Assembly: GCA_023426265.1 (NCBI GenBank) | Contig: JAFABA010000128.1 | Span: 1-26,181 of the forward strand | DNA: 26,181 bases | Origin: Bacillota bacterium | GTDB taxonomy: Bacteria; Bacillota; Clostridia; Christensenellales; CAG-138 | Reading direction: 5' to 3' | Shown: positions 1 to 7,521 of the stretch, piece by piece | How positions within the stretch are numbered: position 1 is the first letter of the stretch | Layout: each line of letters opens with the position of its first letter | Made by a program: the position numbers and the translations under genes | The notes under the pieces: model-generated | The model's database searches: none | What the model was told of the DNA's origin: nothing | Seen by the model: the letters and a program-made list of their open reading frames with translations, nothing else

Positions 1-144
1 ACTTTCAGCCGATGCCCGTCCGCTCTCCGCTGTAGCCCGCCCGCTTTCAGCGGTTACACGACCGCTTTCAGCCGATACCCGTGCGCTTTCTGATAAAACA
101 CGCTGACTCTCCGTGGTTACACGGCCGCCCTCGGCTGCGACGCG
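1..144 (-). repeat. 21-bp tandem repeat encoding heptads
   Basis: Seven imperfect 21-bp units, the last cut by the window edge, encode Arg-(Val/Ala)-x-(Ala/Ser/Thr)-Glu-(Ser/Gly)-x heptads at the end of the visible BppU-like frame. Heptad repeats of this kind in tail proteins usually form trimeric coiled-coil spacers. The units differ at several third positions, so the array is not a recent slippage product throughout. Confidence 0.8.
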
Positions 145-603
145 CAATTCCTCTGCCTCCTCCGCAGCCTCCACGCGCCGCATCATGCCGACAAGCAGCG
201 GCCATTCGTCCGTCGCCTCTATGGTATCGTCGTTGGTGATTCCCCTTCGGCACATGAAGTTGAATTTTGCGGAAGTGGAAAGCACGGTGTTGCCTCCACC
301 GGAATACACCTGCAATTCGCACTCCACTAAGCCCGGCGCAACGCTTGTGGTATAGAGCGATATCGTCAGCTTGTTGGGCAGATTTACCGCAATGCCGTGC
401 CCGTCCGTATCCTGCTAGGCCGTATTGCCGTCCGATTTTGAGAAGACCGCGCAGACCCTGCACCCCGCCAAGTCCACCGGCGCGCCGTCGTCGGTCAGCG
501 TCACCTCCAGTACATTCGAGTTATCTCCCTCCACCACCTCAAAATCACGGTTGGCCGTGGGGCGCTTGATGTCCAGCGCGATGGAAAACCGTTTCTGAAC
601 CAT
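1..603 (-). pseudogene. Phage baseplate upper protein (BppU-like) with in-frame TAG, partial at window edge
   Basis: The first 62 codons (603 down to the TAG at 417-415) match the N-terminal domain of siphophage baseplate upper proteins (BppU/DUF2479): an MVQKRFSIALDIK start, then VVEGDNSNVLEVTLTDDG and a VDLAG...VFSKSDG segment. After the TAG the same frame stays open for all 138 codons to position 1. It continues the fold (QDTDGHGIAVNLPNKL, then LVECELQVYSGGG) and passes into Arg-x-x-Ala-Glu-Ser heptads. GGAGGAGG lies just upstream of the ATG. In phages this domain anchors a receptor-binding or tail-fibre protein to the baseplate. No other lesion is visible, so this is either a fresh nonsense mutation in a prophage remnant, a TAG read as an amino acid, or a sequence error. 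No other phage gene lies upstream, so it is isolated on that side. The C-terminus is outside the window. Confidence 0.72.
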
Positions 604-642
604 GCTCCTCCTCCATTTCTTTTGTTATCGCCCGAAATCCCT

Positions 643-734
643 GTAAATAAAAAGAACGCTTGCTCATAAAGAACAATCGTTCTATCCTCATGCTAACAGG
701 CTGATTTTAGGCAATCCAGTTGAGAAGCGTTCTT
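643..734 (-). terminator. Candidate terminator of the long minus-strand gene block, with inner palindrome
   Basis: Read on the minus strand, AAGAACGCTTCTCA (734-721) can pair with TGAGCAAGCGTTCTT (666-652), with one bulged C. The right arm runs straight into a T-rich tract (TTTTTATTT). The roughly 54-nt loop contains a smaller palindrome, GAAC-N4-GTTC (671-682). It lies 24 nt past the end of the dehydrogenase gene, the right place to end the block. The long loop makes it atypical. The inner palindrome also resembles a Gram-positive LexA box. Confidence 0.45.
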
Positions 735-757
735 ACGCTCCGCTATACCCCATCAAA

Positions 758-1570
758 TTACTTCAGATACATGCCGTACAAGAGCTTTTCCACAAGGCCG
801 TAGGGCAATATCCGTTTCAAGAACACAAATGCGCGGTAAACGCCGCCCACCACGGTATGCGCCCGCGGGTTTTTCTTTTCCGCCGCGCGGAATATCGCGT
901 TTGCGACCAGGCGCGGATGCATGCCATTTCGTTCATCCTTCTCCATGCGGGAAATGGCCCGCGTACAGGCTTCCTTATAGCCTTCACACATGCCGGAAAC
1001 GGGCTTTCTCGCGTCGGTAAATCCGGTTTTTACGTCCCCCGGTTCCACAAGCGCCGCCTTCACGCCAAACGGCTTTAATTCCATACGAAGCCCTTCGCAT
1101 AAAATGGCAAGCGCTGCCTTGGAACTGCTGTAAAGCACCTGGAACGGGACGGCGAACACGCCGCCTACCGAGCCCACCAGCACCACATGCCCGCTGCCTT
1201 TTAAGCGCATGGAAGGGAGAGCAGCATTTAACAGACGGATCGCGCCGTAGAAATTGACCTCCATCTGACGCTGCGCGTCCTCCGCCATGCAGCATTCCAC
1301 CGGGCCGCTTATGCCGTTGCCCGCCGCGTGGACCAGCACGTCGATACAGCCTTCCGTCTGCAGCACCTGCGCAACGCCTTTCTTCACGCTTTCCTCGTCC
1401 GTTACATCCATTATAAGCGGAAAAAGCAGCCCCAGCACATCGTCCGGAAGCTTCGGAAGTTTGCCGCTTCTTGACGCGCCGTACACGGTATATCCTTTTT
1501 GCGCGAACAGAAGCGCTGTCTCTGCCCCTATACCTGAAGAAGCGCCGGTAATGAGTGCGATTTTCGTCAT
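758..1570 (-). CDS. Short-chain dehydrogenase/reductase (SDR family)
   Basis: The 270-residue protein has a classical SDR layout. TGASSGIG (residues 8-15) binds the dinucleotide. An HAAGNG segment near residue 81 corresponds to the NNAG region. N106, S134, Y147 and K151 (in YSSSK) form the catalytic tetrad. PGDVKT follows near residue 177. It should be a cytosolic NAD(P)H-dependent oxidoreductase. The hydrophobic C-terminus resembles SDRs acting on lipids or sterols, but the substrate cannot be read from sequence. It starts 18 nt after the dnaB stop with only a weak ribosome site, so it probably sits at the end of the dnaB transcript. No functional link to replication is evident. Confidence 0.9.
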   Translation of the reverse strand: MTKIALITGASSGIGAETALLFAQKGYTVYGASRSGKLPKLPDDVLGLLFPLIMDVTDEESVKKGVAQVLQTEGCIDVLVHAAGNGISGPVECCMAEDAQRQMEVNFYGAIRLLNAALPSMRLKGSGHVVLVGSVGGVFAVPFQVLYSSSKAALAILCEGLRMELKPFGVKAALVEPGDVKTGFTDARKPVSGMCEGYKEACTRAISRMEKDERNGMHPRLVANAIFRAAEKKNPRAHTVVGGVYRAFVFLKRILPYGLVEKLLYGMYLK

Positions 1571-1588
1571 GCGGTCCCCTTTCCCCGT

Positions 1589-2935
1589 TTAAGAGTACGC
1601 CAGATTTTTGAACTTCGTATATTCGCCCATCCAATATAGCTTCACGGTGCCGGTCGGCCCGTTGCGGTGCTTGGCGATGATGATTTCCGCGGTATTATCC
1701 GCCTCCTCGTTATACACCTGCTCGCGGTAAAGCAGCATGACGATATCCGCGTCCTGCTCGATCGCGCCGCTCTCGCGCAGGTCCGAGATCATGGGGCGGT
1801 GGTCGTCCTTTCTTTGTTCCGGCGCACGGGAAAGCTGGCTTAGTACCATAATGGGCACGTCCAATTCACGCGCCAAAATTTTAAGCGAGCGGGTGATATC
1901 CGAAATCTCCTGCTGGCGGTTGTCCGACTTTCTGGACGAGCGCATCAGCTGCAAATAATCGATCACAATCAAATCCAGCCCATGCCGCGCCTTGAGCCTG
2001 CGGCATTTGCTGCGCATTTCCGGTACGGTTGCGCCAGCGGAATCGTCAATAAATAGCTTGCTGTTGCCCATCAGACCAAGCACTTGCGCGATTTTAATGA
2101 GATCTGCCTCGGTGGTGGCCCCGGTCAAAAGCTTCTGCATGTCCACTTCCGCCTCGGAGCTGAACATGCGGGTAATGAGCTGCTCGCGCGCCATTTCCAA
2201 AGAGAATATGACGACGGAGCGCGCGTCGTGCAGTGCGGCGTATTGCGCGATGTTTATGGCAAAGCTTGTCTTACCCATGGCCGGGCGCCCGGCCACGATA
2301 ATGAGATCGGATTTCTTTAGGCCCGAGGTCTTGGAATTGAGGTCTGAAAAGCCGGTGTTGACACCTATGAGCCGCCCCTGCAGGTTCATCAGCTCCCCCA
2401 GGTGCGCGTACGCCTCGTACATGGTATCCTGCACCGGCAGCAGCGTATCGGTGGCGCGCTTTAATGTGATATCGTAGATACGGCGCTCCGCGTCGCTCAA
2501 TACCTGCTCAAAGTCCCGCGCCGTATCCAAGGCGTCCTTGGAAATGAGGTTGCCCGCGCGGATGAGCTGGCGCTGCATGGAGCGTTCCAGCACGATGTTG
2601 ATGTAGTGCTCCACGTCCGCAGCGGAAACCGTCTGCATGGTAAGGTCGGCAATATACGCCACATCGCCCACGGCGCGAAGCTTGCCCAGGCGATCGAGCT
2701 CCGCCACCAGGGAAACGGAATCCACCGGCGCGCCCATGGAGCGAAGCGCCCGCATGCAGGCGAATATATCCTGGTTCGCGGGGAAATAAAAATCCGTCGA
2801 ATCCAGCATCTCAATGGCCATGTCCAGCGCAGCGCCGTCGAGCAGCATGCTGCCCAATACGGAAATCTCCGCCGCCGCGCTGTGCGGCGCGGCAGCTACC
2901 GGAGCTGGTTCATGCTCCACGCGCAATTCTTCCAC
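1589..2935 (-). CDS. dnaB: Replicative DNA helicase DnaB (DnaC in Bacillus)
   Basis: This hexameric 5'-3' helicase opens the replication fork and recruits primase. From the chosen GTG start it has 448 residues, close to the usual 450. The N-terminal helical domain (about 15-115) is followed by the RecA-like domain. Walker A is GRPAMGKT (216-223), the Walker B strand is LIVIDYLQLM with D326, and the arginine finger is R424 in KHRNG. The frame is open upstream to 3022 inside rplI, but GTG at 2935-2933 has a GGGGGGAG ribosome site 8 nt upstream and gives the family N-terminus (VEELRVEHEP), so the longer form is unlikely. It follows rplI by 40 nt in the order common in Firmicutes. Confidence 0.95.
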   Translation of the reverse strand: MEELRVEHEPAPVAAAPHSAAAEISVLGSMLLDGAALDMAIEMLDSTDFYFPANQDIFACMRALRSMGAPVDSVSLVAELDRLGKLRAVGDVAYIADLTMQTVSAADVEHYINIVLERSMQRQLIRAGNLISKDALDTARDFEQVLSDAERRIYDITLKRATDTLLPVQDTMYEAYAHLGELMNLQGRLIGVNTGFSDLNSKTSGLKKSDLIIVAGRPAMGKTSFAINIAQYAALHDARSVVIFSLEMAREQLITRMFSSEAEVDMQKLLTGATTEADLIKIAQVLGLMGNSKLFIDDSAGATVPEMRSKCRRLKARHGLDLIVIDYLQLMRSSRKSDNRQQEISDITRSLKILARELDVPIMVLSQLSRAPEQRKDDHRPMISDLRESGAIEQDADIVMLLYREQVYNEEADNTAEIIIAKHRNGPTGTVKLYWMGEYTKFKNLAYS

Positions 2936-2975
2936 GTACCGTTCTCCCCCCTGTACGTTAAATGGATCCTTTCGG

Positions 2976-3422
2976 TTATTGTGCGACGACCTCCACCGTA
3001 AACGCGGCGTCCGTATTTTCATACAGGTGCGCCTTCACCTGAACGCTCCCCAGCGCCTTGATGGGGTCGCTTAGCTCGATCTTCTTGCGGTCGATGACAA
3101 TTTTATGCTGCGCCTCGAGCGCCGCCGCAATTTCCTTGGCGGTGATGGAGCCAAACAGCTTGCCGTTTTCACCGACCTTGGCGAAAATCTTCACGCTGAT
3201 TGTAGAAAGTTGTTTGGCAAGCTCACGCGCCTGCACGCCCTCCTGGAACTTCTTGTGCTGTGCGGCGGACTTTTTGATGTTGGCCGCATTGATGGAAGCC
3301 GCATCCGCCGGTGTGGCAAGCTTGCGCGGCAGCAGGAAGTTGCGCGCGTACCCGTCGCTGACCTCCACGATCTGCCCCTGCTTACCCGTCCCCTTGACGT
3401 CCTGTTCCAATAATACCTTCAT
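2976..3422 (-). CDS. rplI: 50S ribosomal protein L9
   Basis: The 148-residue protein begins MKVLLEQDVKGTGKQG and contains the L9 N-terminal signature GYARNFLLPRKLA. A long helix rich in Lys and Gln (about 45-75) leads to the C-terminal rRNA-binding domain (KLFGSITAKEIA... and IKALGSVQVKAHLYENTDA). The length matches the bacterial family. L9 binds 23S rRNA near the base of the L1 stalk and helps limit frameshifting. AGGGAGGA lies about 7 nt before the ATG. Its place between gdpP and dnaB is the usual Firmicutes arrangement. Confidence 0.97.
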   Translation of the reverse strand: MKVLLEQDVKGTGKQGQIVEVSDGYARNFLLPRKLATPADAASINAANIKKSAAQHKKFQEGVQARELAKQLSTISVKIFAKVGENGKLFGSITAKEIAAALEAQHKIVIDRKKIELSDPIKALGSVQVKAHLYENTDAAFTVEVVAQ

Positions 3423-3441
3423 ACCTTTTTCCTCCCTTGAT

Positions 3442-3607
3442 AAGGTATCGGCGCTTTCAGCGCCGACGATTACTTTTTATTATGGGGAAACTACGTTTCC
3501 CCACACCCCTTCCTTAAGTACGCCGGTACTTCAGGGGGCGCGGGAGGCGAAGCCCGCCCGCATAAAATAAAGAAATCTATCGTCGCCGCCGTAGGCGGCG
3601 ATACCTT
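3442..3607. repeat. Palindromic intergenic element with inverted ends (MITE/BIME-like)
   Basis: The gap between gdpP and rplI is bounded by two inverted arms. The left arm (3442-3470) reads AAGGTATCG, then a GCGC...GCGC stem, then CGACGAT. The right arm (3579-3607) reads ATCGTCG, then a GCCGCC...GGCGGC stem, then CGATACCTT. Between them lie the 9-bp hairpin TGGGGAAAC-tac-GTTTCCCCA (3483-3503), the near-palindrome around AAGTACGCCGGTACTT, and a GCGGG...CCCGC stem. I see no open frame and no clear target-site duplication. Related pieces occur at 6684-6709 and 10704-10731, so this looks like a dispersed non-coding repeat family. Confidence 0.6.
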
Positions 3608-3649
3608 GTAAAAATAAAAGCCATCATGCCTTTGACGTGTTTGAACTGC

Positions 3650-5590
3650 TCACCCGTCCAGTTCTTTCATGTAAGCGATGGCTGTGGATTTTACAAGCTC
3701 TATGGCGGCTTCGAGCGTCATGCCCTTTAGCTGCGCGCCCGCCATGGTCAGGTGGCCGCCGCCGCCGATGCGCTCCAATATCAGCTGCACGTTCACGCGG
3801 CCTAAGGACCTTCCGCTGACGCTGATTTCCCCATTCTGCATGCCCAGCACGAACGCCGCCTCAATGCCCCGTATGCCCACCAGCGCATCCGCCGCCTGCG
3901 CGGCGATTAATCCCGCGTTCTTTACATCCGGCGGGCAGACGGCCAGAGCCATGCCCGGGCAGATGATGGTGGCGCTCTTTACGGTATCCACGCGGTTGGC
4001 GTAGGTCTCCCTGTCGTCCTGGAACATCAGCTTGACGGTACCGATATCGGCGCCGCGCTGCCGTAAATATGCCGCCGCCTCAAACGTGCGCGCGCCCACG
4101 TTGAATGCAAAGTGCTTTGTATCCACCGTGATGCCCGCTAACAGCGCGGAGCATTCAAACGCGGTGGGCCGTATGCCTTCGTGGAAATACTGTATGGTTT
4201 CCGTCACCATTTCGCTGGTGGAGGAAGCGCGCGCATCCAGATGGTTGAGCGTGGCGTTGTCGATATAATCGGTGCTCCGGCGGTGATGGTCGATGAGCAC
4301 AAGCTTGCCTGCCATGTCCACAAGGCTGGGTTCGATCGTCGCCTTGGCGCGCTGCGTATCCACCACCACCAGCACGGAGGATGCGCGCATCATTTCACGC
4401 ACCTGCTCAGGGGATACGATAACATCCGCATACGCCGGGTTATCGCGGATGCTGTCCACCGCCTGCTGGATGGTGGGGTTCACCTGATCCAGCACGATGT
4501 GCGCCTTGCAGCCGGCCTGCACCACGCAGCGGTATACGCCCAGGGCCGCGCCCATGCAGTCCATATCCGGCTGCCTGTGGCCCATGATGAACGCTTCCGT
4601 GGAGTTCTCCAGCAGCTGGCGGAAGGCTTTCGCGAACAGGCGGGTTTTTACGCGGGACTGCCCGCTTTCAAGCTGCCTGCGCCCACCGTAGAACGTATAG
4701 TTCGCGCCCTGCCGCACCACGGCCTGGTCGCCGCCGCGCCCCAAAGCAAGCTCCATGCCCTGCCGCGCCGCGATATCCGCCTGCGCCACGCGCGGGGCCG
4801 CGCCCACGGCGATGGAGAGCGTGACGCTCTGCGAGGTGCCGGTATCGATTTTATGCGCTTTTTCCAGCAGAGAGAAGCGGTCCTTTTCCAGCTCTTTTAA
4901 ATAGTTCGCTTCGAACACAAGCAGGAAACGCCCATTGTCGTACCTGCGATAAATGCCCTGTATGGAAACGGTCGTATCCGCAATCAGGCGCTCCACCTCG
5001 GTCAGAACCGCGTTGCGCCGGAATTGCAGGTCCGCGCTCAATTCCTCGTAATTGTCCACATAGATAAGCGCCACATAGGGCATCTGCTCTTCGTACAGGC
5101 GGCGGTAGTGCTCCGCTTCCGTACGGTTGAGCCAGTATTGGAATAAAAGCTCGCGCGAGGCATGCTCGCGGAACACCGGCATGGTGGTCACCTGGTAGGA
5201 ACTGCCCGCGTATTCCATTGTGCCGGACTGGGTATTGCTTTTCGGGCTGCAAACCGCGGGCAGAGGTCTTAAATCCGCGCCGTCATACAGCTTTCTCATG
5301 ACAGCGTTGCGCCAGATGATGCGCCCGCTCTTTTCAAATATCATGCATGGGATGTTGACATCGGCAATCAGCCTGCCCGCTGCGGTGGCATTTTCCGCAA
5401 ATACGGTGTCCATCACCTGCCGCTGCTTGTTCGCATCCGTCGTAAGCGAGCGCAGGCTAAAAAGCAGCACAATCAGAGAAACGGCAATAGCCGCTATCCC
5501 CGCACGTATATCAAAATACCCGATCACAATGCCCATGAGCGCGCACAGAATTGCAATAGGAACCAGCACGCGCTGTGGCGGTCGCTTCAT
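3650..5590 (-). CDS. gdpP: Cyclic-di-AMP phosphodiesterase GdpP (YybT), DHH/DHHA1
   Basis: The 646-residue membrane protein has the full GdpP architecture. Two membrane helices (about 8-48) are followed by a PAS domain (about 75-150), a degenerate GGDEF domain (about 170-300), a DHH domain and DHHA1. The metal ligands are visible: H338, D342 and D344 in GHRQPDMD, D411 in VVVDTQ, D434-H435-H436 in LIDHH, and D490. DHHA1 ends with GGGGH (609-613). The enzyme hydrolyses c-di-AMP to pApA and so affects potassium and osmotic balance, wall stress and beta-lactam tolerance. The GGDEF region lacks the catalytic GGDEF sequence, as is normal in this family. GGAGGAG lies before the ATG, and the gene follows yybS by 39 nt. 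Confidence 0.95.
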   Translation of the reverse strand: MKRPPQRVLVPIAILCALMGIVIGYFDIRAGIAAIAVSLIVLLFSLRSLTTDANKQRQVMDTVFAENATAAGRLIADVNIPCMIFEKSGRIIWRNAVMRKLYDGADLRPLPAVCSPKSNTQSGTMEYAGSSYQVTTMPVFREHASRELLFQYWLNRTEAEHYRRLYEEQMPYVALIYVDNYEELSADLQFRRNAVLTEVERLIADTTVSIQGIYRRYDNGRFLLVFEANYLKELEKDRFSLLEKAHKIDTGTSQSVTLSIAVGAAPRVAQADIAARQGMELALGRGGDQAVVRQGANYTFYGGRRQLESGQSRVKTRLFAKAFRQLLENSTEAFIMGHRQPDMDCMGAALGVYRCVVQAGCKAHIVLDQVNPTIQQAVDSIRDNPAYADVIVSPEQVREMMRASSVLVVVDTQRAKATIEPSLVDMAGKLVLIDHHRRSTDYIDNATLNHLDARASSTSEMVTETIQYFHEGIRPTAFECSALLAGITVDTKHFAFNVGARTFEAAAYLRQRGADIGTVKLMFQDDRETYANRVDTVKSATIICPGMALAVCPPDVKNAGLIAAQAADALVGIRGIEAAFVLGMQNGEISVSGRSLGRVNVQLILERIGGGGHLTMAGAQLKGMTLEAAIELVKSTAIAYMKELDG

Positions 5591-5629
5591 ATCCGTTTCT
5601 CCTCCCCTCCCGCTTGTTGCCCGAATACC

Positions 5630-6577
5630 TTATTCGTCCCCGTCGTCGCCCTTTGACCGCACAATGATGCGCCTGCGCAGATGGAACAACTGCTCAATCA
5701 GGCCGAGTATGCCCAGGAACAGGATACTCATGGGCATCATCAGTACCACAAATATGCAGAACATCACGATCGCGGTGCTGGAGCGGCTGAACTGCAGCAC
5801 GAATATCACGACGCACGCGCCCTGTACCACAAAAGGCAGCGCGGCTAAAGCGGTAACGGCCGTGGTGACGGCGTCCATGTTCGCAACGTGCAAGGCCGAG
5901 GCTAAAAGCGAGCCCAACACCATGATGGCAATGCCGATTACAAACTCCCGCGGCACACGCCAATACGGGAACCGACGCATGAGCCTTATTTTTACGCCCG
6001 CCTTGCGGGAGCGCCATGTGCATACAAGGAGGTTTACTAGGCTTATGACGCCGCCCGCCACGCACAATACGGCAGGCAGATATACCGGCAGCCCAATCCT
6101 GATGCTGTGCGCCATTTCCTGCATCAAAGCCGCCTGCTCCGCCGTGAGCATGCCGGACACGGCCTGCGCGGACGCCAGGGACTGCTCGATCAAATTCGAA
6201 AACAGCGTGGTAACATACCCAAACGCCACCCCACCCGAGCGGATGTCGGGCAGGCTGATCATCAGGTAAAGCGCAACGGTAAACAGTGCCGCGCCCACAA
6301 ACGCGGTATCAAAGTACCCTTTGTTTTTCTTAACCAAAACTGTGGTCAACAGGGCCCAGGCGATGCTTGCGCAAGGTATCCACAGCCCGCCCACGTCGGC
6401 CATCCAGTAAGCGCCCGAAAGCGAAACCGCCGCGGAAAGCAAAAAGGGTACGACTCCCCCCGTCAGCAGCAAATACCCAAGCAAGCCGCCCGCAAACAGC
6501 GCAAGCGGAAAAAACGGTACGCTTAAAGCGCCCGCTGCACCGATGAGCAGCGCCTTTATGACGCCGGGTTTCTTCAT
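5630..6577 (-). CDS. YybS family membrane protein (DUF2232)
   Basis: This hydrophobic protein of about 315 residues has roughly eight membrane segments and a basic C-terminus (RRRIIVRSKGDD). It matches the YybS/DUF2232 type usually found just upstream of gdpP and rplI in Firmicutes. Its molecular role is not established; some relatives resemble the membrane subunits of ECF transporters. I chose the ATG at 6577-6575 (MKKPGVIKALLIG) because GGAG lies 6 nt before it and the length fits the roughly 309-residue Bacillus protein. Upstream in-frame ATGs at 6628 and 6622 lack a ribosome site. TTG at 6589 with AGGAG is another possible start. Confidence 0.82.
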   Translation of the reverse strand: MKKPGVIKALLIGAAGALSVPFFPLALFAGGLLGYLLLTGGVVPFLLSAAVSLSGAYWMADVGGLWIPCASIAWALLTTVLVKKNKGYFDTAFVGAALFTVALYLMISLPDIRSGGVAFGYVTTLFSNLIEQSLASAQAVSGMLTAEQAALMQEMAHSIRIGLPVYLPAVLCVAGGVISLVNLLVCTWRSRKAGVKIRLMRRFPYWRVPREFVIGIAIMVLGSLLASALHVANMDAVTTAVTALAALPFVVQGACVVIFVLQFSRSSTAIVMFCIFVVLMMPMSILFLGILGLIEQLFHLRRRIIVRSKGDDGDE

Positions 6578-6683
6578 GATCTTCTCCAATTTCATTCTCC
6601 TGCCATGGTCATAACTTCCCATATTCATTGTAAAATGAAATGCGGCGGCTGTAAATGTAAATCCGTGCGAAAATTAGGGATCT

Positions 6684-6709
6684 TAAGGTATCGGCGCTTG
6701 AAAGCGCCG
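6684..6709. repeat. Short palindromic repeat related to the 3.4-kb element
   Basis: AAGGTATCGGCGCTT followed by GAAAGCGCCG forms a hairpin in the gap between the Nudix gene and yybS. Its first 15 bases are identical to the left arm of the element at 3442-3470. There is no T tract, so it is not a standard terminator. It is either a solitary arm or a decayed copy of the same family. Confidence 0.6.
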
Positions 6710-6737
6710 CGTCCCCGGTAAGAGACGCCGAAGGACA

Positions 6738-7505
6738 CTAGGCCTGCGCGCCGTCGCGATAGCTTTTTTTCTGCAGGAAGATCGCGTTTCCCAGCGCACG
6801 CAGCGCGGGGCGAACCAAATGCCCGCTTTCGCCCGCCAGAAGCCCCGCAGCGCGCTTGGGCTGCGCCTCAAGCTCCCGCAGGGCGCAATAAATCAAATGC
6901 GCGTGGTCGGAAGCCAGCATGCCGCCGGGCAACGGGGCCGCCGTTTCACCCAGGGCATCCTGCGTACAGGAAACGCGGGCAAACAATGTCTCCGGCCCGG
7001 TGAGGGTCAGGTCATAGAGTGTCGCGGCGGCGGTAAAGGCGCTTTGTTTTAACTTTACTCTAAACTGTGCCGCATCCGCAGCATCGTCTCCCGCCTTCGG
7101 CTTTATGGCGCCGTATGGCGCCACGGCATAAAAACCTACTGTGATCACGCGTGTGCGCGGGTCCCGGTCCACTTTGCCGAACGCGCCGAATTGCCGGAGC
7201 GGAAGCCCGCTCACGCCGGTCTCCTCTTCAAGCTCGCGTGCGGCGGCCAGATGAAGCTCCTCCTCCATATTTACAAACCCGCCCGGGAGCGCCCATTTAT
7301 TGATATTCGGGTGGTCCTTGCGGCGGATCAACAGCAGAGAGAGCGCATAGTCGTCTTTCGTTTTTACAAGGCTGAACGCCGCGATATCCGCAGTGACGGA
7401 CGGACGGCGGTATTTGTTTTCATCGTATGAAGCGAGAAACTCCTCCAATGTCTGACCCGCCCCGTTTCGCGCGGGCCCTGTTGCGCCGGATTTCTTCCTT
7501 CCCAT
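6738..7505 (-). CDS. Nudix hydrolase
   Basis: The 255-residue protein carries a perfect Nudix box, G-x5-E-x7-REUxEExGU, at residues 76-98 (GFVNMEEE...RELEEETGV). R90, E94 and E95 are the metal-binding and catalytic positions. Nudix enzymes cleave nucleoside diphosphates linked to another group. The preceding LLLIRRKDHPNINKWALPGG is typical of the ADP-ribose or related branch, but the substrate is not determined. The C-terminal 110 residues form an extra region of unclear type. The start at 7505 has AGGAGGGA just upstream. The frame is open further, but that would overlap the upstream gene without a ribosome site. It follows the mannosyltransferase by 16 nt and is probably co-transcribed with it. 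Confidence 0.9.
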   Translation of the reverse strand: MGRKKSGATGPARNGAGQTLEEFLASYDENKYRRPSVTADIAAFSLVKTKDDYALSLLLIRRKDHPNINKWALPGGFVNMEEELHLAAARELEEETGVSGLPLRQFGAFGKVDRDPRTRVITVGFYAVAPYGAIKPKAGDDAADAAQFRVKLKQSAFTAAATLYDLTLTGPETLFARVSCTQDALGETAAPLPGGMLASDHAHLIYCALRELEAQPKRAAGLLAGESGHLVRPALRALGNAIFLQKKSYRDGAQA

Positions 7506-7521
7506 ACTCCCTCCTTGGACA

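Noticed and set aside
68..463. 131-codon minus-strand frame overlapping the baseplate gene
   Set aside because: It is out of frame with the recognisable BppU sequence, has no ribosome site and is an Arg/Gly/His-rich shadow. The correct frame continues through the TAG.
2936..3022. N-terminal extension of DnaB into rplI
   Set aside because: It would overlap rplI and adds an Arg/Lys-rich leader without a ribosome site. The GTG at 2935 has a strong site and gives the family N-terminus.
5220..6269. 349-codon plus-strand frame across gdpP and yybS
   Set aside because: It spans the start of gdpP and most of yybS, both supported by motifs and ribosome sites. It has no family resemblance.
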